This document shows positions 1 through 8,399 of a stretch of 64,000 nucleotides of DNA, in pieces. The notes beneath the pieces were generated by a model that saw nothing but the letters and a program-made list of their open reading frames with translations, did no database searches and was not told the DNA's origin. Source of the DNA: UBA1858 sp965262455 (GTDB lineage Bacteria > Pseudomonadota > Gammaproteobacteria > UBA4575); the NCBI GenBank assembly GCA_965262455.1, contig CBDHFH010000008.1, forward strand, positions 992,001 through 1,056,000, in the 5' to 3' direction. Each line of letters begins with the position of its first letter. Positions within the stretch are counted from its first letter, which is position 1. Both the position numbers and the translations under genes were made by a program.

Positions 1-764
1 GTGGTGACATGACCATCTTCTTCCACTGTCATACTCTCGACACTATCACCCAAACAGAATGTTGCACCAGTACTGCGCATTTCATGTTCCAACTCATCAA
101 CAATTTCTTTATCAATGAATTGCAGAAACTTATCTTTAACATCAATGACAGTGATTTGAGCATCTAGCGCAGCAAATATAGTGGCATACTCGATGCCAAT
201 TACACCGGCACCAATCACAGCTAAACTTCGTGGGATATAATCAATATTAAGAATTTCATCGCTGTCAACTACATTTGTACCATCAAAAGGTATGTTGTCA
301 GGGCGATATGGGTGGGTGCCTGTGGCAATTAAAATAAAATCTGCAGTATAGTGCGATGATTCACCGGCATGCATGACTTTAACCGTATGCTGATCGATAA
401 ATGATGCACTGCCTTTAATAACATTCGCACCATTGCGGTAAAACTGGTTTTCCATCACCTCCACTTCGTACTGACGCGTCATATCAACGCGTTTAAATAA
501 ATCTTCTGCACAAAGATCTTCCTTTAAACGAAAAGAATTGCCATAGAATGTGCGCTGGCGAAAACCGCTCAAATATAGTGCAGTTTCACGCAAGGTTTTG
601 CTCGGGATAGTGCCAGTATGAACAGATACACCACCCACTTGTTCGGCACGTTCTATAATTGCAGCTTGTTTGCCAAGTTTTGCTGCCTGTACGACAGCAC
701 GTTTACCCGCTGGGCCACTGCCTATTACGAGTATGTCATAGTGTTGTGTTACATCCATGCGCAT
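1..764 (-). CDS. sthA: Soluble pyridine nucleotide transhydrogenase, N-terminal part
   Basis: This gene runs off the left edge and about 254 N-terminal residues are visible. It is a cytosolic FAD enzyme that moves reducing equivalents between NADPH and NAD+. Visible: the FAD fold GSGPAGKRA near residues 16-24, the flavin loop TGTIPSKTLRE, and the second Rossmann motif GAGVIGIEYA. The loop reads VGGVSVHTGTIPSK, so the redox cysteine pair of lipoamide or mercuric reductases is absent, which separates SthA from them. ATG codons at 764 and 758 are both possible starts; neither has a clear ribosome binding site. Family assignment is firm. Confidence 0.9.
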   Translation of the reverse strand, partial: MRMDVTQHYDILVIGSGPAGKRAVVQAAKLGKQAAIIERAEQVGGVSVHTGTIPSKTLRETALYLSGFRQRTFYGNSFRLKEDLCAEDLFKRVDMTRQYEVEVMENQFYRNGANVIKGSASFIDQHTVKVMHAGESSHYTADFILIATGTHPYRPDNIPFDGTNVVDSDEILNIDYIPRSLAVIGAGVIGIEYATIFAALDAQITVIDVKDKFLQFIDKEIVDELEHEMRSTGATFCLGDSVESMTVEEDGHVT

Positions 765-1073
765 GACTGATCATTAGAATTATTAGAAGTTTATCATAGC
801 CAACTAAATTACTGTGTCCATTTCTTACTGTGATGATTTTGTGATCATGCAAATAATGGCACATATAGCAATATGTGCTAAGACATCCACTTAGTTAGAT
901 ACAGAAATACTATCGGAAATGAATAAAAATATTTTACGCCAACAACGACTGTGGCTAGTACCACTTATCTATGAATGAGAGAGAGTATTAATTGATAAGT
1001 CAGAAATGAGAATAATATCCAACTGATAATAAATATATTTAGTACTAAATTAACGCATATATACTACAGAATT
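765..1073. other. Intergenic stretch upstream of sthA
   Basis: This AT-rich stretch lies between the sthA start and the 3' end of the next minus-strand gene. It must hold the sthA promoter and any terminator of the upstream gene. I see no ORF, FNR-type palindrome or strong hairpin in it. Confidence 0.4.
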
Positions 1074-1361
1074 TCAGTCGAGCTTTTCTGCAAGCTGTTC
1101 AATTTTTTGAGCGACGCTATCGAGCAATGCCATCGGTCCTGCTTTCTCAATTGTTTTTTCATGCCAGTTATGTTTTGAAATATCATCTATATAATCATTA
1201 TTTTCATTTAACTTGGCACACAGCGTCTTTATTTCGTCAAGCTCAAATTTAGCATGCTCATCGACACACTTATCTTCTGTCTTTTTAATCATTTCATCAA
1301 TATGCTTAAGACGTGATTCATATTCTGCTATTTTTTGTTCTACCAACTGATCTATATTCAT
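1074..1361 (-). CDS. Small coiled-coil protein of unknown function
   Basis: The product is 95 residues, hydrophilic and rich in Lys, Glu and Asp, with heptad-like spacing across most of its length. No signal peptide or known domain was recognised. The ATG at 1361 is preferred over longer readings because CAGGAG lies just upstream at good spacing. A perfect-spacing FNR palindrome lies 59 bp upstream with TAGAAT at -10 distance, so the gene is probably induced without oxygen. A second short coiled-coil gene (2552-2782) has the same arrangement. Function cannot be assigned. Confidence 0.7.
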   Translation of the reverse strand: MNIDQLVEQKIAEYESRLKHIDEMIKKTEDKCVDEHAKFELDEIKTLCAKLNENNDYIDDISKHNWHEKTIEKAGPMALLDSVAQKIEQLAEKLD

Positions 1362-1419
1362 TTCGAACTCCTGACCTATAGTACTTGCATGAATTCTACT
1401 AAAACTAGCAGTCATATGA

Positions 1420-1433
1420 ATGATACGTATCAA
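1420..1433 (-). promoter_or_regulatory. FNR box upstream of the 95-residue protein
   Basis: The sequence ATGAT-ACGT-ATCAA has one mismatch to TTGAT-N4-ATCAA. TAGAAT on the minus strand is centred about 31 bp from the middle of the box, matching class II FNR promoters (box at -41.5). An FNR protein whose recognition residues suit this site is encoded at 8400-9149. Confidence 0.7.
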
Positions 1434-1437
1434 TACT

Positions 1438-2010
1438 TCATGATTTTGGCGATTGTTTTACCTTTAAAAAGTAACTAAATAATATAGCCAACAACGCACC
1501 GATCAGATTGTTCAGCATATCTTTCTGTGTATCCCACTGATCTAAATCACCCGCACCGATGAATAGCACACCCTCACCTTGACCTAATAAAAGTGCACCA
1601 AAAAACTCATATAGTTCATGCAAGCAAGACATTCCTAAAACAAAGAATAGTGTAAAAATCAGGGGAATATAATATACGCTGTTATGCAAATAAACTGTCA
1701 TCCAGCGCAATATGATCAAGCATGCAATAAAGCCAAAATAACCATGTAGCCAATAGTCATATTCAATACCTAGCGGGTACGTCAAATAAGCATCATACAG
1801 ACCCATACAATGCAATATTAAGAAGCTGGCAAATAATAAATAATGGAATAAATTCAAATGAATATGACTACGGATAAAATACATTAACACCATTAATGAC
1901 GCGCACATTGGAATATCATAAATATAATGGCTTTCATGATTAAACGCCTGAATTTCTAGTAACAAAAATATTACTAACGTTAGTATCAATAAAATTAAAT
2001 ATCGATTCAT
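1438..2010 (-). CDS. DUF2238 family membrane protein
   Basis: This 190-residue inner-membrane protein has about six hydrophobic segments. The C-terminal part carries the family hallmarks: HELYEF near residue 131, then GQGEGVLF, GAGDLDQWDTQKDM and a final LNNLIGALLAILF helix. Some relatives are called YjdF-like. The biochemical role of the family is unknown to me. The ATG at 2010 has no strong ribosome binding site. The stop lies only a few bases from the FNR box serving the next gene. Confidence 0.75.
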   Translation of the reverse strand: MNRYLILLILTLVIFLLLEIQAFNHESHYIYDIPMCASLMVLMYFIRSHIHLNLFHYLLFASFLILHCMGLYDAYLTYPLGIEYDYWLHGYFGFIACLIILRWMTVYLHNSVYYIPLIFTLFFVLGMSCLHELYEFFGALLLGQGEGVLFIGAGDLDQWDTQKDMLNNLIGALLAILFSYFLKVKQSPKS

Positions 2011-2083
2011 TTATATTTATAAAAATATATTTAAATACAAATTTATTGAATTGAAGTGAATAATAAACTTAAATGAAATAGTC

Positions 2084-2467
2084 TCAATCAAGCAATATTT
2101 CTTTTGCCCCCCAGGCCAATAAGAGTACCCATATGACTAGATAAAGCCAGGTTCTACGCATTAATTTCTGCATATCTTGTTGCTTTAGCCATATAATTAA
2201 CTCTTCTGCATAACTTGCTAACGCCATCATCATGAGTAATGCAATGAATAATGCAACCGCTAGTATTTCTACAATAGTTAATCCGGAATTAATTAAAAAA
2301 TATAGAACAGCAAGAGATGATACTAATGCCAGTAGCGTAATAATTTGTGGAACAACATATATTTTTTGTACCAGATTAAACCAGGACTCGGGGTTATACA
2401 GCATCATTAAAATTTTAACTATCGCGAGAACAACTAATATTAGCGCTAGAATTTCTATATTGCTCAT
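2084..2467 (-). CDS. Small integral membrane protein, about four helices
   Basis: The product is 127 residues with hydrophobic segments near residues 5-25, 40-60, 64-88 and 107-125. No family was recognised. The ATG at 2467 is well supported by GGGAG eight bases upstream. It lies 73 bp upstream of the DUF2238 gene on the same strand and may be cotranscribed with it. The plus-strand frame overlapping it is a shadow. Confidence 0.65.
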   Translation of the reverse strand: MSNIEILALILVVLAIVKILMMLYNPESWFNLVQKIYVVPQIITLLALVSSLAVLYFLINSGLTIVEILAVALFIALLMMMALASYAEELIIWLKQQDMQKLMRRTWLYLVIWVLLLAWGAKEILLD

Positions 2468-2551
2468 TATCTACTCCCGTCAATTACTGAATAATTGAGT
2501 ATTGTTGTTGCATGAAACGCGCTATCAATCTAGATAGTTATTCTTATAACT

Positions 2552-2782
2552 TTAATAACAAGCATTTTCCAGCTGATAGATTTGATTATTCACTTCGTTA
2601 AGCTCCGACTCTGACAACCTCAGCAACTCCATTAACACCTCATAATTTTCTAACTGTACGGCTTGTTCACTTTTTACAGCATCAAGACCACCCCTAAGGT
2701 CTGTTTTTATCGCATCTATGGTTTTTTGCAATCTTTCCTGTTCTTTCTTTAGTTTAATTAGTTGCTCATCATCTATATTCAT
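2552..2782 (-). CDS. Small coiled-coil protein under an FNR box
   Basis: The 76-residue product is almost entirely predicted coiled coil (charged heptads from residue 5 to 70) with no membrane segment. No family is recognised. A perfectly symmetric FNR palindrome lies 67 bp upstream, with TATAGT on the coding strand at class II distance. The position between the formate/nitrite channel and membrane proteins of unknown function suggests an anaerobic-response role, which is inference. Confidence 0.65.
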   Translation of the reverse strand: MNIDDEQLIKLKKEQERLQKTIDAIKTDLRGGLDAVKSEQAVQLENYEVLMELLRLSESELNEVNNQIYQLENACY

Positions 2783-2848
2783 AAATTTACACCTTAAATA
2801 GCAGATTGAACTATCAGTGTCACTATAGCCATACTTTCTAATTGAGTA

Positions 2849-2862
2849 TTGATGTTTATCAA
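2849..2862 (-). promoter_or_regulatory. FNR box, perfect half-sites
   Basis: TTGAT-GTTT-ATCAA matches the FNR consensus in both half-sites. The minus-strand hexamer TATAGT is centred about 31 bp downstream of the box centre, the class II spacing. It would control the 76-residue coiled-coil gene. Confidence 0.75.
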
Positions 2863-2879
2863 CTCATTTATTATCACTT

Positions 2880-3707
2880 TTATTCTTTCAGATATACCAG
2901 CCAATAAATTAATGCGACAAAGATGCTTCCGCCGACAATATTGCCCATTGTGACAACGCTAATATGTCTAAAAAATTCATAGAAAGATATACTTACACTT
3001 TCATGCATCATCGCTAATGGAATAAAATACATATTCGCTACGGAGTGCTCGAAACCTAACGCGACAAATGCAGAAATAGGAAATACAATCGCTAGTACTT
3101 TACTGGCAACGTCATGTGCTGCCATACAAAGCCATACCGCCAAGCATACCAGTGCATTACAAAGAATTGCGCGTATAAATAATTCAAATAGCGGGATGCT
3201 TACTTTCATTTCAGCAATTTTTATTGCCGTTATCTCCATTAGCGCCTCATTTTGAACAAGCAATCCCGAATAGAAAATTGCTAACGCCGCCAGTACCGCG
3301 CCAGTAAAGTTTGCAAAATACACAATCAGCCAATTTTTTAATAACTGCTGCGTGCTGATACTTTTATTCGCCCAGGCCATGACAATCAGATTGTTACCGG
3401 TAAATAATTCAGCACCAGCAACAATCACCAAAATCAGGCCTAGCGAGAACACCAAACCACCAATCATTTTGGTCATACCCAATACTAACTGGCTATCTGC
3501 GATTACTAGGGTGTAATACATTGCTCCAAAAGCGATAAATACACCTGCCAGCACACCCAACATAAAAAGTTTATGCAGTTTTGCGTGAGTTTTTTGTTTG
3601 CCAATCTCTTCAACTAGATGGGCTATCCTAACGGGTGAGTATGCGTCTAATTCCGTTCTATTGATTGAATCTGCGTTTCTATTCATTAATTTACTTGCTG
3701 ATATCAT
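2880..3707 (-). CDS. Formate/nitrite transporter (FNT) family channel
   Basis: This 275-residue inner-membrane channel has the six-helix FNT fold. Visible signatures are AGAELFTGNN near residue 98, N-A-LVCLAVW in helix 4, GFEHSVANMYFIP near 218, and GNIVGG in the last helix. The family passes small monocarboxylates or nitrite; sequence alone does not separate formate (FocA), nitrite (NirC) or lactate use. With ldhA in the same window, export of a fermentation acid is plausible. The ATG at 3707 lacks a clear ribosome binding site; ATG 3686 is the alternative. An FNR box and TATACT lie upstream. Confidence 0.88.
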   Translation of the reverse strand: MISASKLMNRNADSINRTELDAYSPVRIAHLVEEIGKQKTHAKLHKLFMLGVLAGVFIAFGAMYYTLVIADSQLVLGMTKMIGGLVFSLGLILVIVAGAELFTGNNLIVMAWANKSISTQQLLKNWLIVYFANFTGAVLAALAIFYSGLLVQNEALMEITAIKIAEMKVSIPLFELFIRAILCNALVCLAVWLCMAAHDVASKVLAIVFPISAFVALGFEHSVANMYFIPLAMMHESVSISFYEFFRHISVVTMGNIVGGSIFVALIYWLVYLKE

Positions 3708-3750
3708 GATAATTCATGACAATAGTATAGATTCACGAGCAAGCTGCAAA

Positions 3751-3764
3751 TTGATATGTATCAA
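3751..3764. promoter_or_regulatory. FNR box between the FNT channel and cytochrome c genes
   Basis: TTGAT-ATGT-ATCAA is a perfect FNR site placed between divergent genes. For the FNT gene, TATACT on the minus strand is centred about 31 bp from the box centre. For the cytochrome gene, TATGAA lies at about 27 bp, a weaker fit. A single FNR dimer could serve both, but the FNT side looks like the class II promoter. Confidence 0.75.
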
Positions 3765-3843
3765 TACATAATTGCTAGCATTATGAAATATTTCACTCAG
3801 TAGTTATAAAATTTATTTTAAATTTCACTCAAAAGTGTTTTAT

Positions 3844-4305
3844 ATGAATAGACATTTTAATTTAATACACATTAGTGGCATTGTCTTGTTAATATGCTTA
3901 TTCATATTTCTATTCTTATATCCATCGATAGTATTTTCATCAGATTCTGATGTTAGCGAAGAGTTAATAAGCGCTGGTGCTAGAACATATCATCGTTTTT
4001 GTTCGGTATGTCATGGTGAGAATGCAAAAGGAAATGGACCATTTGCAGATAATATTAAAGTTGCACCACCAAACCTCACTGAATTATCGGCTAATAATAA
4101 TGGTTTCCCTTGGGTATATTTATATGGCGTTATTGATGGAAACAATATTGCACAGGCACATGGCACAAAAGAAATGCCAATATGGGGCGATTTATTTGAT
4201 TTAAACCAATGGTCCAGTAGTAATATTGAAAATGCGAATACAATCGTGCATGGCAGAATTTTTGAATTGTTAATGTATTTAAATTCTATACAAGTAGAAA
4301 AGTGA
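3844..4305 (+). CDS. Small membrane-anchored or secreted c-type cytochrome
   Basis: This is a 153-residue monohaem cytochrome c. A hydrophobic segment near residues 10-30 serves as signal or anchor. The haem motif CSVCH lies near residue 55, followed by GENAKGNGPFA; the probable axial Met is in KEMPIWGD. It would shuttle electrons in the periplasm. The ATG at 3844 is preferred over an in-frame GTG at 3835. It heads a likely operon with the DsrC-like gene 59 bp downstream. Two paralogues (5081, 9179) share the haem region, the HG-MP-WG motif and a C-terminal LL-YL-SIQ. Confidence 0.85.
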   Translation: MNRHFNLIHISGIVLLICLFIFLFLYPSIVFSSDSDVSEELISAGARTYHRFCSVCHGENAKGNGPFADNIKVAPPNLTELSANNNGFPWVYLYGVIDGNNIAQAHGTKEMPIWGDLFDLNQWSSSNIENANTIVHGRIFELLMYLNSIQVEK

Positions 4306-4364
4306 GTGAATTACTAATATTATAGAGAGATATCATCCGCTCACAACGAGTCAATTAATATCTC

Positions 4365-4694
4365 ATGGAATACTCGACAATTGAAAAGGATAACGAAGGT
4401 TATTTACTGGACCCTCAAGAATGGAATGAATCCCTAGCGGCTCAAATTGCTGATCATGAAGGCATAGACTTGACCGATCATCACTGGATGATAATTCAGT
4501 TTATTCGTGATTTTTATGAAAGTTATCAATCTGTTCCAGAATTGAGAAAAACACTCAGTCATTTGAAAAACGTTATTGGCAAAGAACAGGCGACAAGAAA
4601 ATTTGTCTACCACCTCTTCCCATATGGCTATGGCCAGCAAGCATGTAAAATCGCAGGCATGAGAAAGCCCTTAAAACTCATGCTTGATGTATAG
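4365..4694 (+). CDS. DsrC/TusE-fold protein lacking the terminal cysteine
   Basis: The 109-residue product matches the DsrC/TusE fold throughout: EGYL-P-EWNE near residue 11, HW near 40, FIRDFY at 47-52, LFPYGYGQQACKIAG at 84-98 and KP at 101-102. These proteins carry sulfur or act in sulfur-linked regulation. C94 sits where DsrC has its CysA. The penultimate cysteine (CysB), shared by DsrC and TusE and needed for persulfide transfer, is missing; the tail reads KPLKLMLDV. It is therefore unlikely to be a normal tRNA-thiolation TusE. It follows a cytochrome gene under an FNR box. Confidence 0.85.
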   Translation: MEYSTIEKDNEGYLLDPQEWNESLAAQIADHEGIDLTDHHWMIIQFIRDFYESYQSVPELRKTLSHLKNVIGKEQATRKFVYHLFPYGYGQQACKIAGMRKPLKLMLDV

Positions 4695-4720
4695 TAGTGG
4701 TTTTTATGTATGGTAACGAT

Positions 4721-4906
4721 TCATAGCTTAAAAAATACTCGCAGAATCGGATTCTCGTAGCGTTGGTACATGCGTCTATTTTGATACGCAATTAATAATG
4801 TCATCACACCGCTCATAATTAACAAACTCGCAATCACCAATGCTAGCAATGGTGGATAAATTGCAATTAACAACCCACATAAAATCAGAATAATTCCAGC
4901 TAACAT
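4721..4906 (-). CDS. Small two-helix membrane protein
   Basis: The 61-residue product has two hydrophobic segments (about 1-20 and 22-42) and a basic, aromatic C-terminus. I chose ATG 4906 because CAGGAGG lies five bases upstream; the in-frame ATG at 4930 would place that site inside the gene. No family is assigned. It is convergent with the DsrC-like gene. Confidence 0.6.
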   Translation of the reverse strand: MLAGIILILCGLLIAIYPPLLALVIASLLIMSGVMTLLIAYQNRRMYQRYENPILRVFFKL

Positions 4907-5003
4907 AAACAACCTCCTGGTAAGTGTCATTAATATTTATATATGTGCTATATATTCCATTTTCAACACACTAACTAAAATAATTATTTTTCTGTAAGCT
5001 TTC

Positions 5004-5017
5004 ATGATGTAAATCAA
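5004..5017 (+). promoter_or_regulatory. FNR box upstream of the second cytochrome c
   Basis: ATGAT-GTAA-ATCAA has one mismatch to the FNR consensus. TTATAT at 5039-5044 is about 31 bp from its centre, fitting a class II promoter toward the cytochrome gene at 5081. Confidence 0.65.
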
Positions 5018-5080
5018 CTCATGTTAGGTACTTGTCATTTATATATGCAGTTAACAACAATTAATAATTACGGCGGACTT

Positions 5081-5539
5081 ATGACTGTACCTAACATACT
5101 ATCTAGCACAATATGTAGCGCACCATCTAAATCACTTGTTTATTTATGTTTAATTTTATTCATAGTTAATAGTCAGGTGTTTGCTGAAGAAATTGATACG
5201 GCTATTAGCAATGGTAAACAAGAATTTATTGACAGCTGCTCGCTTTGTCATGGAGAAGATGCCAAGGGACATGGAATTTTTTCTGAGATGCTTATTATTC
5301 CAACTGCAGACTTAACTCAATTGAAAAGTAATAATGATGGTTATTTCCCATATAAATCTGTCTATTCAATAATTGATGGACGCGATACTGTCAAACAACA
5401 TGGTCCAAGGTATATGCCTATTTGGGGAAATCGTTTCAATTCCACAACTTGGGCAGATGTAAATCAAGACTATGCAGAAACATTAGTACGCGGCAAAATA
5501 TTTGAGTTATTGCTTTATCTTGAATCTATTCAGGAATAG
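5081..5539 (+). CDS. Small periplasmic c-type cytochrome
   Basis: The 152-residue product has an N-terminal signal segment ending near VFAEE, haem motif CSLCHGEDAKG near residue 53, and a probable Met ligand in YMPIWGN. It resembles the cytochromes at 3844 and 9179 in length and motif order. The ATG at 5081 is preferred because it starts just before the signal peptide; the upstream in-frame reading has no signal character. An FNR box lies 64 bp upstream. The partner oxidase or reductase is not in the window. Confidence 0.83.
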   Translation: MTVPNILSSTICSAPSKSLVYLCLILFIVNSQVFAEEIDTAISNGKQEFIDSCSLCHGEDAKGHGIFSEMLIIPTADLTQLKSNNDGYFPYKSVYSIIDGRDTVKQHGPRYMPIWGNRFNSTTWADVNQDYAETLVRGKIFELLLYLESIQE

Positions 5540-5548
5540 CTTGTTAGC

Positions 5549-5950
5549 TTAGGCAGGCGCAGAGTTGTGAGTTCTAACCACTTTATCCACTCGTTCAATA
5601 AAATCTCTTTCCATGATGGGCTGCTGAATATAATCAGCCGCCCCTCTTTGTAGCACTTTTACCGCTTTATAGACATTCTCATCTTCAGTTGCAATCACGA
5701 TAACTGGAATCGATAAGCCATTTGACCCGACTCTCTTTATCAAATCTATACCGTCTTCATCCGCAAAATTCAAAGAAGTGATCAAACAGGCTGGCGCCTG
5801 TGATAATGGTTCACTTAAGAAGTTTTTTACGTGTTTGAATGTCTTAATATTAGATGCATAGCTTTTAAGAAATTGTACCAACTGGCTTTGTAACTTGTTG
5901 TCATGCAATACCAGGTGAATTGACTTCCCTTGCGTAAGCTCATTATCCAT
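5549..5950 (-). CDS. Degenerate receiver-domain protein (pseudo-receiver)
   Basis: The 133-residue product has the length and secondary-structure pattern of a lone CheY/FixJ receiver. Key residues are altered: the phospho-acceptor Asp is replaced (ACLITSLNFADEDG aligns with the usual LLDxRMPGMSG), the conserved Lys before Pro is Gln (YIQQPI), and the acidic pair reads LHDN. Phosphorylation in the usual way is unlikely. It has no output domain. It lies downstream of the FixL/FixJ-like pair on the same strand and may bind one of them. The ATG at 5950 follows a GAGGTGATG stretch. Confidence 0.72.
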   Translation of the reverse strand: MDNELTQGKSIHLVLHDNKLQSQLVQFLKSYASNIKTFKHVKNFLSEPLSQAPACLITSLNFADEDGIDLIKRVGSNGLSIPVIVIATEDENVYKAVKVLQRGAADYIQQPIMERDFIERVDKVVRTHNSAPA

Positions 5951-6077
5951 TAACACATCACCTCTAGTCTAAGTGTTACCTATGAAGAGGCTTAATCATT
6001 ACATATGGGGGGATACTCAGATAATGACTTTAATCAATTTATCAGTAACTCGACCAGGCAGGGTTATAATCGCCCCA

Positions 6078-6686
6078 TCAAGGGTCATGAATCATCATTT
6101 TGACTAGTTCTGCGACAGACTTGACGCCCAATTTTTGCATTGCATGCGAGCGATGAATTTCTACTGTTCTATCGCTGACACCCAGTTCGCGTGCAATCAC
6201 TTTATTGGGCATCCCTTCCAATACACAGTTAACTACTTCACGTTCTCTTTTTGTAAGTAAATCAATCTGTTGCCTGATTTGTTCTTGTTTATTCTTTTGT
6301 TCACTATCAATGGCATTTTTTTCTAATGCTTTGGTAATTGCATCGATTACATCTTGATCACGGAAGGGTTTTTGAATAAATTCAAACGCCCCATCTTTCA
6401 TGGCTTGCACAGCCATAGCAATATCCCCGTGGCCCGTCATAATAATAATAGGAATAGAAACCTTCATATTATTAAGCTTATGCTGTAGCTCAATTCCACT
6501 CATACCAGGCATTCTTACATCAAGTAAAATACAGCCAATACCAGATGCATCAAATTCATCTAGAAATTCTTTTGCTTGAGTGTATACCTGAGAACTATAA
6601 CCCACCGAATCAAGCAACTCGACTAAGCCGTCGCGAACATATTCATCATCATCAACAATGGCAACATTTTTATCGTTGCTACTCAT
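6078..6686 (-). CDS. FixJ/NarL-type response regulator
   Basis: This 202-residue cytosolic transcription factor has a receiver domain (about 1-125) with acidic VDDDE at 11-15, acceptor D56 in LLDVRMPGMSG, T84 and K106. A LuxR-type helix-turn-helix follows: LLTKREREVVNCVLEG, NKVIARELGVSDRTVEIHRSHAMQKLG. All catalytic residues are present. The ATG at 6686 overlaps the end of the kinase gene, so the two are translationally coupled and probably form one signalling pair. Confidence 0.9.
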   Translation of the reverse strand: MSSNDKNVAIVDDDEYVRDGLVELLDSVGYSSQVYTQAKEFLDEFDASGIGCILLDVRMPGMSGIELQHKLNNMKVSIPIIIMTGHGDIAMAVQAMKDGAFEFIQKPFRDQDVIDAITKALEKNAIDSEQKNKQEQIRQQIDLLTKREREVVNCVLEGMPNKVIARELGVSDRTVEIHRSHAMQKLGVKSVAELVKMMIHDP

Positions 6687-8172
6687 AATGCTCACTTAGT
6701 TCAGTTAACAAAGTAAAATGGAATGTCACTCCACCCTCCGGATTACTTTCATACCAGAGACGGCCATTATGTGAATTAATAATTGATTCACAAATTGATA
6801 ACCCCATACCCATGCCATATTCTTTGGTAGTATGAAAAGGGGTAAATAAATTATCCGCAGTGTCTTCATCAATGCCTATACCGTGGTCTTTAATCGATAC
6901 TTGTATACGTTCTTGTTGTTTTAAATAAGCGGTATAAATAAATATTTCCTGCTTACATCCATCTTTAGCCAAGGATGCATCAATAGCATTTCTTATTAGA
7001 TTGATAATTACTTGCTGTAGCTGAACCAGATCCCCTAATATGAATGGTAGATTGTCAGTCAGGTTCAATTCAAAAGTAAACTGCTTGGCTTGCTTATCAA
7101 CTTTAACCAACTCTATGGCATCATGAATTAACTTTTTTACATCCAAATGTTCAACATTTTGACTTTGTGGTCGCAACATCATTCTCAAACGCTTGATCAC
7201 ATCACTGGCACGATTGGATGCAACATCGATTTTATCAAACAGTTCTTTTATCTTAACCGTATCAGGATTTTTTTTATCTAACCTTCTCTTTCCCGCATCA
7301 GAATACGTGCCAATTGCGGTTAACGGCTGATTAATTTCATGGGCAATACCGGCAGCCATTTCACCAAAAATACTTATTCTATCCATGTGAGCAAGTTGCT
7401 CTTGATTCAATCGTTCTTTTTCTTTGGCATCAATTCTTTCTGTAATATCTAATACGATCGCCACAAAGACTTGCTTGGAATCATATATTGACATTTCCAA
7501 ATGTACTTCAACTGGGTAATAACTCTGATCTTTGCGCTGATGACGCGTGGTAATAGTCATCTTATCAAGCTGCTTTGCCACTAATGGTTGAATGAGCTGT
7601 TGAAAAGTGTCTTGTTGATAATCTGGCTTGATATCTATTGGTGTTTTTTGTTTTATTTCATCCAAAGAGAACTGTAAATTATTTAAAGCTGATTGATTCA
7701 CGTGTATGAACTTAAAACTCTGCGCATCAAACAAATAGATTTCATTTAATGACTGTTGGACGATATTCTCAAAACTCCTCGCGCGTTGTAAATTATCTTT
7801 TTCTTTGCTTAAGTCGCTAATAAATCCAGCAAAATAACGATCTTCATGCTCATAAAATTCTGCCACTGATAGCCACATAGGAAACTGAGAACCATCTTTT
7901 CGTTGCCCGACAACTTCTCTACCTATGCCGATGATCTTTGCTTCACCGCTGTTATTGTATGACGATAAATAACCATCATGTTCATCCCTAAATGGCTGAG
8001 GCATAAGCATTTTTATATTGTTATTGATTAATTGCTTGCTCGCATAGCCAAATATCCTCTCTGCCGCAGGATTGACTGATTTAATAATGCCGTGTTGGTT
8101 TATCGATATGATGCCTTCTACGGCAGTTTCAATCACTGCCTGTAACTGGCTATAAGAAAGGTCGGTTTTCAT
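6679..8172 (-). CDS. PAS sensor histidine kinase, FixL-like
   Basis: The 497-residue kinase has no clear membrane segment. Domains: PAS 1 (about 8-120), PAS 2 (about 132-245), HisKA with H278 in AHEINQPL, and ATPase with N395 in NLIRNAIDAS, DHGIGID at 429-435 and GMGMGLS at 453-459. PAS 1 is of FixL type: HDGYL with H65 and IIGIGR with R85. Their 20-residue spacing equals that of the haem-ligand His200 and Arg220 of Bradyrhizobium FixL. It may therefore sense oxygen, though haem binding is not proven. It overlaps the response regulator gene. Confidence 0.87.
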   Translation of the reverse strand: MKTDLSYSQLQAVIETAVEGIISINQHGIIKSVNPAAERIFGYASKQLINNNIKMLMPQPFRDEHDGYLSSYNNSGEAKIIGIGREVVGQRKDGSQFPMWLSVAEFYEHEDRYFAGFISDLSKEKDNLQRARSFENIVQQSLNEIYLFDAQSFKFIHVNQSALNNLQFSLDEIKQKTPIDIKPDYQQDTFQQLIQPLVAKQLDKMTITTRHQRKDQSYYPVEVHLEMSIYDSKQVFVAIVLDITERIDAKEKERLNQEQLAHMDRISIFGEMAAGIAHEINQPLTAIGTYSDAGKRRLDKKNPDTVKIKELFDKIDVASNRASDVIKRLRMMLRPQSQNVEHLDVKKLIHDAIELVKVDKQAKQFTFELNLTDNLPFILGDLVQLQQVIINLIRNAIDASLAKDGCKQEIFIYTAYLKQQERIQVSIKDHGIGIDEDTADNLFTPFHTTKEYGMGMGLSICESIINSHNGRLWYESNPEGGVTFHFTLLTELSEHYE

Positions 8173-8399
8173 AAGTCTGGTTGCATTTTAGTCAATTCGG
8201 TTAATATTCCTCTAATCCTATTTTTCTAATATTTTCAAGTATATACAACCATTTAACTAATGCCGGCCAAACAAAACTAAGTAGTTTCCGAAGGTCAAAT
8301 ACGCGTTCACACGAATATTTTAACCCATAATAACGCGCTTTAATGCCTGCTAACACATTCAACTTCTAGATATTAAATATAAAAAAAGGAGCTTTTGTC

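Noticed and set aside
4365..4694. Calling the DsrC-fold gene tusE
   Set aside because: The penultimate cysteine essential for TusE is missing.
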